Positions 37,600 to 47,446 of a stretch of DNA of 64,000 nt are shown one piece after another (positions within the stretch are counted from its first letter, which is position 1; every line of letters starts with the position of its first letter). Origin of the DNA: Bacteroidota bacterium. GTDB lineage: Bacteria; Bacteroidota; Bacteroidia; Bacteroidales; UBA4417. The notes beneath the pieces were generated by a model. The model had not been told where the DNA came from. It was given only the letters and a program-made list of their open reading frames with translations, and did not search any database. A program made the translations under genes and the position numbers. The DNA is taken from assembly GCA_013376995.1 (NCBI GenBank), contig JACAAZ010000001.1:227289-291288 (forward strand), read 5' to 3'.

Positions 37600-37770
37600 G
37601 GTAAGAATTATGTGGTCAAATTTAGTGAATGCTGGCATAAAGATGTTCGTTCAGCCTAAAATATGGCTAGTATTGTATCCATTAATGAGTCAGTTGCTGG
37701 AAAATCAATATATAGAAGCAAACAACCTAGCTCAGGAATTGTTACTTTTGTAATATCCTAAGAAACTGAC

Positions 37771-39450
37771 ATGAAACTTACCTTCTTCCTGTTCCTGGCA
37801 ATAATGCTACAGTTCATAGCCCAGGCACAAACTTCCGCTCAAAAACTATATCTCGTAAACTTCAGGGATAAAGGCAATCAGAAATCACATTTAGAGGTTC
37901 CAACTCAAATTCTGTCATCCCAGGCTGTTAACCGCAGGATGAAATTTAATATTTCTTTGGACCAGTCTGATTTACCTGTTAATGAGCAATATGTGAGGCA
38001 GGTATCAAACAATAGCACTCGAGTATTATGCAGGTCCAGGTGGTTTAATAATGTATTGATTGAAACAGATCAGTCATCAGCAAAACAGATTCAGTCGTTG
38101 CCTTTTGTAACTGAAATCAAAGAAGTTAACAATCAATTCAAATCAGGTACGAGCTTAGTCGCAACCCAATCCGCCGGGCTCCTTCAGAATCCAGGTTTAA
38201 GGCATACGTCAGGGACCAAATCATCAAATGCCGACGTATTTGATTATGGGTTGGCTGGTAATCAGATACATATGCTTAAAGGCGAATTCCTTCATAATCA
38301 TGGTTATGCCGGGCAAGGAATGACTATTGCGGTAATAGATGCAGGTTTTGGCCTGGCAGATACAATGGCAGTTTTTGATAGCCTTCGCATAAACAATCAA
38401 ATAAAGGGGACATTCAATTTTGCTCAGCCAGGTCAAAGTGTATATGATCCTTCAACCAGCTTTCATGGTACCGAAGTATTGTCAACAATGGCAGCGAATA
38501 TGAGCGGGGTTATGATTGGTACGGCTCCTAAAGCCAATTACTGGTTATTTCGCACTGAAGTTGCTGCTACTGAATATATCATTGAAGAGTATTACTGGGT
38601 TAGTGCTGCTGAATACGCAGATAGCGTTGGAGCTGATATCATTAATTCCTCACTGGGTTATACAGTGTTTATGGATCCAACCACCAGTCATACTTATGCT
38701 GATATGGATGGGAACACAACCTATGTGACCATTGGTGCGGACAAGGCTGCGGAAAAAGGGATACTGGTTGTAAATAGTGCAGGTAATGATGGCAGTGATG
38801 ATTGGAAATACATTGGCGCTCCTGCTGATGGGGATAGTGTTTTTACGATTGGAGCTGTTGATGGATCTGGCGTTTACGCATATTTCAGTTCCAAGGGGCC
38901 AACATATGATGGTAGGATTAAACCTACTATAGCAGCAATGGGTTATAATGCAACTGTATTTACACCTTATGGTGTTTCGTTTGCAAGTGGCACTTCATTT
39001 TCATCTCCCATTATTGCGGGTATGTCAGCATGTTTATGGCAGGCAGCTCCGGCTCTCAATAATATGCAAATCATTGAGGCGTTGAAAACAACTGCCAGTC
39101 AGGCAAATGATCCTGATACATTAATGGGCTGGGGAATTCCAGACTACTCAGCTGCCTATGGAGTGCTGGGATTTAACGATAATGAAGAATCTTCTGCTCA
39201 AGAATTAAAGGTATATCCCAATCCTTTTTCTGATCAGCTATACATTGAACTCGCTTCAGCTATTCCTGGAAAGGCTGCTCTTCAATTATTTGATCTGACA
39301 GGACGCCAGGTAATGATTCGGTCGTATAGCCAGGATCCTCCTCTTAAATTCATTCATCTGGAATTAGGAAATAATATCCCGGAAGGAGTATACCTGCTCC
39401 GGATTAGTACGAATGATGCTGTATATTCTTCCAGGATCATTAGAAGATAG
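37771..39450 (+). CDS. secreted subtilisin-like (S8) serine protease with type IX sorting domain
   Basis: A 559-residue exported protease. Residues 1-18 are a signal peptide ending AQAQ. A propeptide-like region (about 25-140) with VNRRMKFNISLDQSDLPVNEQYV is typical of Bacteroidota members. The catalytic triad is D190 (AVIDAGFG), H232 (FHGTEV) and serine in SGTSFSSPIIAG (near residue 409). The last 80 residues form a type IX secretion C-terminal domain, with LKVYPNPFSDQLYIEL and an end LLRISTNDAVYSSRIIR. It is therefore expected to cross the outer membrane through the type IX system and be surface-anchored or released. Confidence 0.95.
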   Translation: MKLTFFLFLAIMLQFIAQAQTSAQKLYLVNFRDKGNQKSHLEVPTQILSSQAVNRRMKFNISLDQSDLPVNEQYVRQVSNNSTRVLCRSRWFNNVLIETDQSSAKQIQSLPFVTEIKEVNNQFKSGTSLVATQSAGLLQNPGLRHTSGTKSSNADVFDYGLAGNQIHMLKGEFLHNHGYAGQGMTIAVIDAGFGLADTMAVFDSLRINNQIKGTFNFAQPGQSVYDPSTSFHGTEVLSTMAANMSGVMIGTAPKANYWLFRTEVAATEYIIEEYYWVSAAEYADSVGADIINSSLGYTVFMDPTTSHTYADMDGNTTYVTIGADKAAEKGILVVNSAGNDGSDDWKYIGAPADGDSVFTIGAVDGSGVYAYFSSKGPTYDGRIKPTIAAMGYNATVFTPYGVSFASGTSFSSPIIAGMSACLWQAAPALNNMQIIEALKTTASQANDPDTLMGWGIPDYSAAYGVLGFNDNEESSAQELKVYPNPFSDQLYIELASAIPGKAALQLFDLTGRQVMIRSYSQDPPLKFIHLELGNNIPEGVYLLRISTNDAVYSSRIIRR

Positions 39451-40340
39451 TGCCCTATTCGTAAACTTTTCTTTCAAAGGCTTCAGAGCACAACTGCCAG
39501 GGGAAAAACATTTCTGTATTCATAACCTTGTTATTTGCAATATACATATAAATTACTTAAATATATCTTCAGGTTGTAATAAGAGGTAAAATATCATAAT
39601 CTCTTACGTAATTAATCATTTCAGGAAGTATTCAATCTATTTAACTGTTAAAGGATACGAAGATTTAACACTTGCCTACGCCCACCTGGGATTTTTCACA
39701 TCCTTCATGAGTTAAGAAACCAATATTGTCTGCCTGATTTATAAATGTAGAAATTGTAGAGATTTCATCAAAAGGAATTTCAAAAAGGATGCGTCCAGAC
39801 AATTATTTACAATCTTCTCTGAATTGAAGTTTTCAATCCTAATTCACGAACTCACTATTTATTCTAAAAACATTATTTGGGTCAAATCACAATGTCTGAA
39901 ATAGGGGAGTATTATAATGGGAATTTAGATATTTATCCAACAAATGACAAGTTACGCAAGTAAACTAATCACGCATTCACAACTGTAACCCTGCAGCCAT
40001 CTGTAAACATAAGACGGTTACAAAACTAACTACCAGTATCTTTTAGTAATATATACAAATGTTAACTGTGGATTACGGATGTAAATCAGCTAGCATGTAC
40101 AATTAGATGACTATTAAGTTATATGTATCATATAATCAATATTATATAAGATGTATCTAAACCATATCATTAATAAAAGTGCTGGATTCGTTAAACCTTG
40201 TTAATATTATCTATATAAATTATAAATGATTATTTATCAATAATATAGGATGTCATATTTGAATAATAACTTATTAAGTCAACTGGCTGATTTACATAGT
40301 TATATATTTATAATTAATTTAGAAACAATTGTGAAAGTAT
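39451..40340. other. AT-rich intergenic region without a recognisable gene
   Basis: About 0.9 kb between the S8 protease and the XRE regulator is strongly AT-rich toward its right end, with many TATA- and TTAA-type runs. I find only very short open frames (for example one of 23 codons), no RNA gene, no terminator with a clear stem and no repeats beyond AT-rich simple sequence. It may hold regulatory sites or a decayed gene, but nothing specific can be supported. Confidence 0.6.
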
Positions 40341-40346
40341 AATTTC

Positions 40347-40354
40347 TACATTTG
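40347..40354 (+). promoter_or_regulatory. candidate -7 box of the XRE regulator gene
   Basis: TACATTTG matches TAnnTTTG 36 bp upstream of the ATG at 40391. It overlaps an in-frame TTG at 40352, which therefore cannot be the start of translation if this box is used. Confidence 0.4.
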
Positions 40355-40390
40355 TATTATTCTATTCATTGGTTTATAAATGGAATTTAT

Positions 40391-40951
40391 ATGAAAGACA
40401 GGATCATTTTATTGATAAAGGCAAAGAATTATACTGCCGCTCAATTTGCTGATGAGATTGGTGTTCAGAAATCAGGTATTTCACATATTATCTCTGGCAG
40501 GAATAATCCTAGCCTGGATTTCGTACAAAAAATTCTACAACGATTTCCAGAAGTAAATATGGATTGGTTAATCATGAGTAAAGGCCCAATGTTTTCGAGT
40601 GACAGCATAAGACCTGTTTTGACGGAACCAACTCTTTTTACGCCGCATGAAGTGAATATTCCGACCTCTGATCTGTTTACAACAGAAATATCTCAACCAG
40701 AAACGCCAAAAATAGATGCTAAAATTGTTGCAGAGCCTGAAAAGACTGAGCAGACCGGTAACTGGTCCTCACCCCCGGAAATGGAACAAAAATCTTTCGA
40801 TTCTGTAATTGAAAAAAAATCTGTCAATTCTGTAATAGAAAAAAATATCCCTGCCAAAGAAGAGATATTGGCAGGGAATCCTAAAAAGGTTGTAAAAGTA
40901 TTGTTCTTTTATTCGGATAAAAGTTTTACAGAATTTTATCCGGAAAGTTAA
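40391..40951 (+). CDS. XRE-family helix-turn-helix transcriptional regulator
   Basis: A 186-residue protein with an N-terminal XRE/Cro-type helix-turn-helix (about residues 5-60; [21 protein letters not shown] is the recognition region). A long polar, proline- and glutamate-rich linker follows. The C-terminal segment [18 protein letters not shown] resembles a conserved tail found in Bacteroidota regulators of this type. The linker holds a near-duplicate [16 protein letters not shown] (DNA repeat of about 27 bp). Targets are unknown. The start is the ATG giving MKDRIILL. Its stop overlaps the ndk stop by 4 bp on the opposite strand. Confidence 0.85.
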   Translation: MKDRIILLIKAKNYTAAQFADEIGVQKSGISHIISGRNNPSLDFVQKILQRFPEVNMDWLIMSKGPMFSSDSIRPVLTEPTLFTPHEVNIPTSDLFTTEISQPETPKIDAKIVAEPEKTEQTGNWSSPPEMEQKSFDSVIEKKSVNSVIEKNIPAKEEILAGNPKKVVKVLFFYSDKSFTEFYPES

Positions 40952-41367
40952 ACCCTATCAAAAAACGAAAAGAAGAAATTACTTTCCTGGATGGCAGTTT
41001 CATCTGCATCTGAACCGTGAACTGCATTTTGCTGTATTGAAGTAGCAAACCTTTTCCTTATTGTTCCTTCTGATGCTTGTTCAGGGTTAGTTGCGCCAAT
41101 CAATACCCTGTAAGCTTCAACAGCATTGGTTTTTTCCAGGATAGCAGCCACAACTGGCCCGGATGACATAAATTCAACCAGGTCCTTGTAAAAAGGCCTT
41201 TCACTATGGATAGCGTAAAATTCCTCAGCCTGGTGTTTTGTTAAATGAACAAGACGCATTGCCTTGATCTGAAATCCGTTTTTAAGTATCTGATCCAGTA
41301 TAAGGCCCGAATTACCTGCCTTCACAGCATCAGGTTTAATCATTGTAAATGTGATATTACCGTGCAT
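40948..41367 (-). CDS. ndk: nucleoside-diphosphate kinase
   Basis: A 139-residue enzyme that transfers the terminal phosphate between nucleoside triphosphates and diphosphates. The start [12 protein letters not shown], the R-x-L-I-GATNP motif and the catalytic histidine H117 in [12 protein letters not shown] are all present. The family motif usually reads NAVHGSDSxENA, a small difference. The stop codon overlaps that of the convergent regulator by 4 bp, with no terminator between. A -7-like TATCTTTG lies about 20 bp upstream of the ATG (41388-41395). Confidence 0.97.
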   Translation of the reverse strand: MHGNITFTMIKPDAVKAGNSGLILDQILKNGFQIKAMRLVHLTKHQAEEFYAIHSERPFYKDLVEFMSSGPVVAAILEKTNAVEAYRVLIGATNPEQASEGTIRKRFATSIQQNAVHGSDADETAIQESNFFFSFFDRV

Positions 41368-41387
41368 ATTTATAGAGTTAGTGATTA

Positions 41388-41395
41388 CAAAGATA
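41388..41395 (-). promoter_or_regulatory. candidate -7 box of ndk
   Basis: TATCTTTG on the minus strand matches TAnnTTTG about 20 bp before the ndk ATG. A divergent TAATTTTG at 41436-41443 (+) could serve the DHH gene. Confidence 0.35.
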
Positions 41396-41470
41396 TATTG
41401 TAATAACGATCAATCCTTCATAAAGTTTTAATTGATAATTTTGCATTTCTTTATTTGATAAGATTCTGCA

Positions 41471-42523
41471 TTGTTGAACTTGCTTAGCCATTCGATCAAT
41501 TACTTCCAGAAGCTGGTTTCTGAACCTGCCAATATACTGGTTGTCTCTCACTATAACCCTGATGGAGATACCATAGGCGCTTCTCTTGCATTATACCATT
41601 TCCTGAAAAAGAAAGGGCATAGAGCACATGTTCTTGTTCCCAATGATCCTCCGGGATTCCTTAAATGGATGCCTGGAAGTGAGGAATTAATTATTTATCA
41701 AGCTGATAATGAATATGGTAACCAGCTTATACAATCAGCAGATTCCATATTCTATATGGATTTCAATTCATCCTCCAGGGTCAAGTTTTTCAGTGAACAG
41801 CTTATAGCTTCACATGCTACTAAAGTATTGATTGATCATCATCTTCAGCCGGAGAATGAATTTGATATGGCCTTTTCCGTTACAGCGGTTTCCTCGACTT
41901 CTGAATTGTTGTTTATGATACTGGAAGAAGCCGGTTATGGCAATGATGTTAGCAAGGAGATGTCAGAATGCTTATTTATAGGTATAATGACTGATACAGG
42001 ATCTTTCAGTTATGCATGTAATCGTCCGGAAACATTCCAGGTAACAGCCAAATTGATTGCTACTGGTATTGATATTGAGAAACTGCACAGGCTGGTATAT
42101 GATACTTATTCTGAAAGTCGTATGCGGTTGCTTGGACATTGTCTTAGTGACAGGTTAAAGGTCCTGCCTGAACTTGGAACTGCCTATATCTGGTTAACCC
42201 GGGATGACCTTGAACGATTTGAGTATCAGTCAGGTGATACTGAAGGAGTTGTAAATTATGCACTCAGCATTGAGAAAATTTCTCTTGCTGCGCTTTTTAC
42301 AGAACGTGATGATCGGATTCGCCTTTCACTTCGGTCAAAGGGCAATTTTTCGGTAAATGAGATGGCCCGTAAGCACTTCAACGGCGGGGGACACAGGAAT
42401 GCTGCCGGTGGTGATTCATTTGAGTCTATGGAGCAAACACTTGCAACTTTTGAATCACTTCTCCAGGAATACAAACAGGAGCTTGAACATAATCTCTTGA
42501 ATTACCATAGTAAAGCTCTTTAG
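41471..42523 (+). CDS. DHH-family phosphoesterase (NrnA-like)
   Basis: A 350-residue DHH/DHHA1 phosphoesterase. Metal-binding motifs are visible in order: VVSHYNPDGDTIGAS, the FYMDFN aspartate, LIDHHLQP (DHH), and TDTGSF; the DHHA1 domain ends with GGGHRNAAGG. NrnA-type enzymes degrade nano-RNAs, and some also dephosphorylate pAp. No ATG is available, so translation probably starts at TTG 41471 (or 41474); an in-frame stop lies at 41459-41461. It is followed by the FKBP lipoprotein with almost no gap, suggesting one transcript. Confidence 0.9.
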   Translation: MLNLLSHSINYFQKLVSEPANILVVSHYNPDGDTIGASLALYHFLKKKGHRAHVLVPNDPPGFLKWMPGSEELIIYQADNEYGNQLIQSADSIFYMDFNSSSRVKFFSEQLIASHATKVLIDHHLQPENEFDMAFSVTAVSSTSELLFMILEEAGYGNDVSKEMSECLFIGIMTDTGSFSYACNRPETFQVTAKLIATGIDIEKLHRLVYDTYSESRMRLLGHCLSDRLKVLPELGTAYIWLTRDDLERFEYQSGDTEGVVNYALSIEKISLAALFTERDDRIRLSLRSKGNFSVNEMARKHFNGGGHRNAAGGDSFESMEQTLATFESLLQEYKQELEHNLLNYHSKAL

Positions 42524-42526
42524 TTG

Positions 42527-43060
42527 ATGAGAAAGTTACCCTGGTTCATATTGTCGCTCTCACTGTTCTGCCTCAGTTCTGGCTGTGGAAGTAGCTCAGG
42601 TGAGAAGAAACAGAAAGAGGTTAATACGAATTCTTTGCGGGAACCCTTGTTAAAGGCTAACCAGGCTACCATAGTGACTGAAGATCAACAAATAAATGAC
42701 TTTATTAGCCGCTATGGATGGAAGATGAAAGAGACTGGCACAGGCTTGAGATACCTGATCTACAAACATGGAGAAGGTACATTTGCCAGAAAGGACAAAA
42801 TCGTTACACTAAACTATGAAATTCGATTGATTTCAGGAGACCTGGTCTATTCATCGAAAGAAACCGGCCCTAAGGTTTTTAAAATAGGTAGCGGCGGTGT
42901 TGAAAGCGGGCTGGAAGAAGGCATTCTTTTTTTCCGAGTAGGGGATAAGGTAAAAATGATCCTGCCATCCCATTTAGCATGGGGATTGATTGGAGATCAG
43001 GACAGAATTCCGCCAAAATCAACAGAAATATATGATATTGAAGTACTAAGCATAAAATAA
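42527..43060 (+). CDS. FKBP-type peptidyl-prolyl isomerase lipoprotein (GldI-like)
   Basis: A 177-residue predicted lipoprotein with lipobox LSSGC (cysteine at 20). The mature part is one FKBP domain; the segment with VGDKVKMILPSHLAWGLIGD corresponds to the usual catalytic-site region. It catalyses cis-trans isomerisation of prolyl bonds in envelope proteins. Domain layout, size and position after ndk and a DHH phosphoesterase resemble the gliding-motility protein GldI of Flavobacteriia. I cannot confirm a motility function; other gld genes are not in this window. The start ATG lies 3 bp after the previous stop; a TTG at 42524 is also in frame. Confidence 0.75.
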   Translation: MRKLPWFILSLSLFCLSSGCGSSSGEKKQKEVNTNSLREPLLKANQATIVTEDQQINDFISRYGWKMKETGTGLRYLIYKHGEGTFARKDKIVTLNYEIRLISGDLVYSSKETGPKVFKIGSGGVESGLEEGILFFRVGDKVKMILPSHLAWGLIGDQDRIPPKSTEIYDIEVLSIK

Positions 43061-43094
43061 ATCAAAATCAAATCCATAATCTAATCCAAGCAAA

Positions 43095-44453
43095 ATGAGA
43101 AAAACAGGTTCAATCATGTTATTGGCAGCAGCAACTATTGCAATATTCTTTGCCTGCTCCAAATATCCGGGTTTCAAAAAATCAGAAAGCGGCTTTTATT
43201 ACAAGTTCTATGTGCAAAATGAAGATTCCATCAAGGCTGATACGAACTTCATCCTGACCATGAATATCAGGTATAGGGTAAATGTTAAGGGTAAGGACAG
43301 CGTCTTTTTCAATTCAAGGGATATGAACAAGCCATTCCAGCTTGGTATTCAGAAACCTCAGTTCAAGGGCGATGTATATGAAGCATTTGCCATGCTTCAC
43401 CAGGGCGATAGTGCAACCTTCATTCTTGGAGCCAAGGACTTCTTTACCAAGACTGCAAGTTATCCAAATGTTCCGGCGGGGATCGATAGCACTACCAGGA
43501 TCTATTTTGATGTTAAAGTATTAAAGGTTGAATCGCTTGAACATATGAAGAAAGAGGCTGAAGCCAAGGCTGCCAAGCTCAAAAGTGAAGAAGCTGGTAA
43601 AATGCAAAAGTTTATTTCTTCGAAAGGAATTACTACTCCTCCAACCGAAACCGGAGTATATTACCTAGAAGAAAAACCTGGTGCCGGCAGGCTGATTCAG
43701 AAGGGAGATATTGTAAAAATGGATTTTACTGTTTTAACGATTGAAGAGAAAAAAGTATTTTCGACTCTTGACCGCAAACAACCAATCTCTTTTGAATTCG
43801 GTCAGCCTTTTGATACCAAAGGCCTGGATGAAGGAATTGGCAAGATGAAAAAAGGGACCAAGGCTCGTATTGTTGTTCCATCAGCTGTTGGGTTTGGCGA
43901 AAGAGGCAGGAAAGACATGAATGGCAATGAAATTATTGCTCCCTATAGTCCTGTTATCTATGATGTCGAGATAGTCGATATTCAAACGAAAGCTCAGCAT
44001 GAAAAAGAAGTAGCTGATAAAGCTGCAAAAGATAAAGCAGAAGCTAAAGTGGCTGAAGCTAAAGAACCTGGCCTTATCCAGTCATACATGAAGGATAAGA
44101 ATATTTCTGCCCGCCCATCAGCAAGTGGACTATATTACATAGAGAAAGTAAAAGGAAAAGGTCCCCATGCTGCAAAGGGAAAAACAGTCAGTGTTCATTA
44201 TACTGGCCACCTTTTGGATGGAACCGTCTTTGACACTTCATTGAAAGGTAATCCGGCTAAACCATATGAATTTGTTCTGGGCGCCGGCCAGGTTATCCAG
44301 GGTTGGGACGAAGGCATAGCCTTGATGAATGAAGGCGGAAAAGCTACTCTCATCGTTCCGTCAAAACTTGGATACGGCTCTAATGGAAGCGGAAGCGTTA
44401 TTAAACCATTTTCTCCGCTTGTATTTGATGTGGAATTGGTAAAAGTGAAATAA
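43095..44453 (+). CDS. lipoprotein with three tandem FKBP-like domains
   Basis: A 452-residue predicted lipoprotein (cysteine 21 in FFACS). Three FKBP-like domains follow: about 35-150, 195-300 and 345-452. The third is canonical, with VSVHYTGHLLDGTVFDTS and the motif VIQGWDEGIALMNEGGKA. The second retains a LDEGIGKMKKGTKARIVVPS core, and the first is the most divergent. Linkers are rich in Lys, Glu and Ala and look helical (EAEAKAAKLKSEEA). It is likely a periplasmic folding factor. It is adjacent to another FKBP lipoprotein and closed by a terminator. Confidence 0.88.
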   Translation: MRKTGSIMLLAAATIAIFFACSKYPGFKKSESGFYYKFYVQNEDSIKADTNFILTMNIRYRVNVKGKDSVFFNSRDMNKPFQLGIQKPQFKGDVYEAFAMLHQGDSATFILGAKDFFTKTASYPNVPAGIDSTTRIYFDVKVLKVESLEHMKKEAEAKAAKLKSEEAGKMQKFISSKGITTPPTETGVYYLEEKPGAGRLIQKGDIVKMDFTVLTIEEKKVFSTLDRKQPISFEFGQPFDTKGLDEGIGKMKKGTKARIVVPSAVGFGERGRKDMNGNEIIAPYSPVIYDVEIVDIQTKAQHEKEVADKAAKDKAEAKVAEAKEPGLIQSYMKDKNISARPSASGLYYIEKVKGKGPHAAKGKTVSVHYTGHLLDGTVFDTSLKGNPAKPYEFVLGAGQVIQGWDEGIALMNEGGKATLIVPSKLGYGSNGSGSVIKPFSPLVFDVELVKVK

Positions 44454-44470
44454 TTTCACAGTTTATTAAT

Positions 44471-44511
44471 TGAAGCAGGCTGTTGTGTATAACAACAGCC
44501 TGCTTCTTTTA
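44471..44511 (+). terminator. intrinsic terminator after the triple-FKBP gene
   Basis: A perfect 15-bp stem (GAAGCAGGCTGTTGT/ACAACAGCCTGCTTC) with a 5-nt loop GTATA is followed by TTTT. It lies between two convergent genes and may also stop transcription from cysQ. Confidence 0.92.
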
Positions 44512-44541
44512 TGGAATAACAGACTTAAGGTAAATTCACAA

Positions 44542-45372
44542 TTATTGTCTTTCGACAATAAAGAAAGGATTCAGCAGGGACTCTTTGTTATAAATGATTG
44601 CTTCTGATGTTTCAGGATTGAACACCTGGCATTTTGCATGCAACGCAATGGCGTGACCGGCTGCAGTGTCCCATTCCATTGTTGGGCCCAATCGAGGATA
44701 GTAATCAGCAGAACCTTCAGCTACCGCACAGAATTTTAGAGAACTTCCCTTGGAAAGGAAGGTGACTTTCCCCCTAGATGCACTTATTTGTTGAATCAAA
44801 TTGGAAGTTTCCTCATTTTGGTGCGACCTGCTTGCCACAATTACATAATCTTCACTATTCAACATTACAGGAAGCCTGGAAGAATTCTCCAGGATATCAC
44901 TAAAAGATGGAAAGGGTTCCTGTTTAAGATAACTGCCATCAACTCTGAAAGCTCCATATAATGGCAGTGCAAAATACAGTAGATCAGGGACTGGAGCATA
45001 TACAACACCGGCAATGGAGCGAGAATCTTCGATGAGGGCAATGTTTACCGTGAAATCACCATTCCGGTTAATAAATTCCTTAGTTCCATCCAAAGGGTCA
45101 ACCAGCCAGAATGATATCCAATCTTTCCTCTCATGAAATGGTATGTCAGCACCTTCTTCGCTTAGTATAGGCAGGTTTGTTTTTTCGAGGTATTCCGCTA
45201 TAATTGAATGGGCACGCTGATCTGCAAGTGTTAACGGGCTTTTATCACTTTTAAGCTCAATGGCAAAATCAGTTGCATAAACATCCATTATTGCGGTTCC
45301 GGCCTCAATAGCTGCACGAATAGCAATATTTATCAGGGAATCAATCATAGTTGGAACGATAGTGTTAGCCAT
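44542..45372 (-). CDS. cysQ: 3'(2'),5'-bisphosphate nucleotidase
   Basis: A 276-residue inositol-monophosphatase-fold enzyme that dephosphorylates 3'-phosphoadenosine 5'-phosphate, a by-product of sulfate activation. Metal-binding motifs are VDPLDGTKEFINRNGDFTVN and the C-terminal EWDTAAGHAI; SPLTLADQRAH and LSEEG are also typical. CysQ-like rather than general inositol phosphatase assignment rests on these motifs. A second ATG at 45348 (MIDSLINIAI) is an equally good start. It lies 17 bp from uvrB on the same strand. Confidence 0.92.
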   Translation of the reverse strand: MANTIVPTMIDSLINIAIRAAIEAGTAIMDVYATDFAIELKSDKSPLTLADQRAHSIIAEYLEKTNLPILSEEGADIPFHERKDWISFWLVDPLDGTKEFINRNGDFTVNIALIEDSRSIAGVVYAPVPDLLYFALPLYGAFRVDGSYLKQEPFPSFSDILENSSRLPVMLNSEDYVIVASRSHQNEETSNLIQQISASRGKVTFLSKGSSLKFCAVAEGSADYYPRLGPTMEWDTAAGHAIALHAKCQVFNPETSEAIIYNKESLLNPFFIVERQ

Positions 45373-45389
45373 TAATGAGACAAATTAGA

Positions 45390-47420
45390 TTATAATTTCC
45401 CCCTGCTTTCAAGTTGAGATTTGAATGCCAGCATGTCATCACGAAGCCTGGCTGCTTCATAGAAATCCAGTTCTTTGGCAGCCTTTTCCATGGCTCGTTT
45501 GGTTTCATCAACCAATTTCTTCAACTGATCCTTGTTGAGGTATTTTACCAATGGATCAGCAGCGTCATTAATTTTTTCTTCTTCAATGTATGGCTTTGGC
45601 GCTTTCGAGGAAGAATTGACAACTGATGTCTGGCCCATTATATCACCAGTGCTCTTCAAAATAGCAGTTGGAGTAATATTATTATCCGTATTGTATTTGA
45701 TTTGCTTTTCCCTTTTTCTCAAAGTTTCATCCATGGTTCGCTGCATGGAATCCGTGATTTTATCAGCATAAAATATAACCTTGCTGTTTATATTTCTTGC
45801 GGCCCTTCCCGCTGTTTGGGTTAATGATCTTTCCGAACGAAGGAATCCTTCTTTATCCGCATCAAGGATTGCGACCAGTGAAACTTCAGGCAAATCCAGG
45901 CCTTCGCGAAGCAGATTCACTCCAACCAATACATCAAATGTTCCCAGCCTGAGGTCGCGCAATATTTCAATTCTCTCAAGTGTATCTACTTCAGAATGAA
46001 TATACCTGCAACGGATACCAAGTTTGGTCATATACTTTGTAAGCTCTTCAGACATCCTCTTGGTCAGGGTCGTCACTAAAGTACGTTCTCCAACTTTAGT
46101 CCTTTGTTCTACTTCGTCAAGCAGATCATCAATCTGGTTCAAACTGGGCTTGATAACAATTTCGGGATCCAATAGCCCAGTAGGACGGATAAGTTGTTCT
46201 ACAACAATACCTTCTGTCTGGTTCAGTTCATAATCTGCAGGAGTGGCACTTACAAAAATTACCTGGCTATACATGGACTCGAATTCCTCGAACTTTAAGG
46301 GTCTGTTATCCATTGCTGAAGGGAGACGAAATCCATATTCTACCAGGTTCTGTTTCCTTGATCTGTCACCACCATACATAGCGCGAACCTGGGAAACTGT
46401 TACATGGCTTTCATCAATGACCAGCAGGAAATCGGAAGGAAAATAATCGATGAGGCAGAAAGGGCGAGCACCCGGCTGCCTTTTATCAAAGTACCTGGAA
46501 TAGTTTTCAATTCCAGAACAATACCCCAATTCCCGCATCATCTCAATATCGTAAGTTACCCGGTCTTCCAGTCGCTTAGCTTCCAGGTATCGCCCGAGCT
46601 TATTGAAATACTCAACCTGCCGTGTCATATCCTGCTGAATTTCCCAAATAGCTTCCTTCATTTTTTCCTTGGAGGTAACAAAAATGTTGGCCGGATAAAG
46701 GACAATTTCTTCCAATTCCTCAATGCCTTTGCCATTCAAAGGATCAAATGATTCAAGCAGTTCAATCTCATCACCAAAAAATATCACCCTGTAGGCAATA
46801 TCGGCATAAGCTGGAAACACATCCACTGTATCTCCTTTCACCCTGAACTTGCCTCTAGTCAATTCCAATTCTGTTCTGGAATAAAGACTTTCAACAAGTG
46901 CATGAAGGAACTTATTCCTGTTAACCTTGTCACCTTTATGGATATTTATAGTACTGTTGTAGAAATCGTCCGGATTTCCAATACCATAAATACATGAAAC
47001 GGAAGAAACGACAATTACATCCCTGCGCCCGGAGAGTAGAGCAGAGGATGCACTTAACCTCAGTTTTTCAATCTCTTCATTGATGGAAAGATCTTTCTCT
47101 ATATATGTATTCGTAACTGGAATATAAGCTTCAGGCTGATAATAATCATAATATGATACGAAATACTCAACCCTGTTATCAGGGAAAAACTGCTTGAATT
47201 CGCCATACAATTGAGCTGCCAATGTCTTATTGTGGCTTAATACCAAAGTAGGCCGGTTAATCAGCTGAACCACATTAGCTATCGTGAATGTCTTCCCTGA
47301 TCCTGTAACTCCTAATAATACTTGCGCCTGGTCTCCTCTCAACAGTCCTTCCGTAAGCTGTCGGATTGCATCAGGTTGGTCACCGGTTGGAAAGTACTCT
47401 GAAGTAAGTTTGAAATCCAT
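45390..47420 (-). CDS. uvrB: excinuclease ABC subunit B
   Basis: A 676-residue DEAD-type helicase-like repair protein that holds damaged DNA and recruits UvrC. Walker A GVTGSGKTFTIANV, the beta-hairpin YYDYYQPEAYIP, the DEAH-like VIDESHV, VSATPADYE and the later VGVNLLREGLDLPEVSLV motif are present. The C-terminal UVR motif (AMEKAAKELDFYEAARLRDD) binds UvrC. It is a partner of the UvrA encoded in this window but not adjacent to it. Confidence 0.98.
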   Translation of the reverse strand: MDFKLTSEYFPTGDQPDAIRQLTEGLLRGDQAQVLLGVTGSGKTFTIANVVQLINRPTLVLSHNKTLAAQLYGEFKQFFPDNRVEYFVSYYDYYQPEAYIPVTNTYIEKDLSINEEIEKLRLSASSALLSGRRDVIVVSSVSCIYGIGNPDDFYNSTINIHKGDKVNRNKFLHALVESLYSRTELELTRGKFRVKGDTVDVFPAYADIAYRVIFFGDEIELLESFDPLNGKGIEELEEIVLYPANIFVTSKEKMKEAIWEIQQDMTRQVEYFNKLGRYLEAKRLEDRVTYDIEMMRELGYCSGIENYSRYFDKRQPGARPFCLIDYFPSDFLLVIDESHVTVSQVRAMYGGDRSRKQNLVEYGFRLPSAMDNRPLKFEEFESMYSQVIFVSATPADYELNQTEGIVVEQLIRPTGLLDPEIVIKPSLNQIDDLLDEVEQRTKVGERTLVTTLTKRMSEELTKYMTKLGIRCRYIHSEVDTLERIEILRDLRLGTFDVLVGVNLLREGLDLPEVSLVAILDADKEGFLRSERSLTQTAGRAARNINSKVIFYADKITDSMQRTMDETLRKREKQIKYNTDNNITPTAILKSTGDIMGQTSVVNSSSKAPKPYIEEEKINDAADPLVKYLNKDQLKKLVDETKRAMEKAAKELDFYEAARLRDDMLAFKSQLESRGKL

Positions 47421-47446
47421 AATCTTTCACCTTGATTTAGCTACCA

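Noticed and set aside
39451-40340. tRNA or small RNA genes in the AT-rich gap
   Set aside because: No cloverleaf, CCA end or strong terminator was found.
40352-40390. TTG start for the XRE regulator
   Set aside because: The codon lies inside the putative -7 box; the ATG at 40391 fits the family start.
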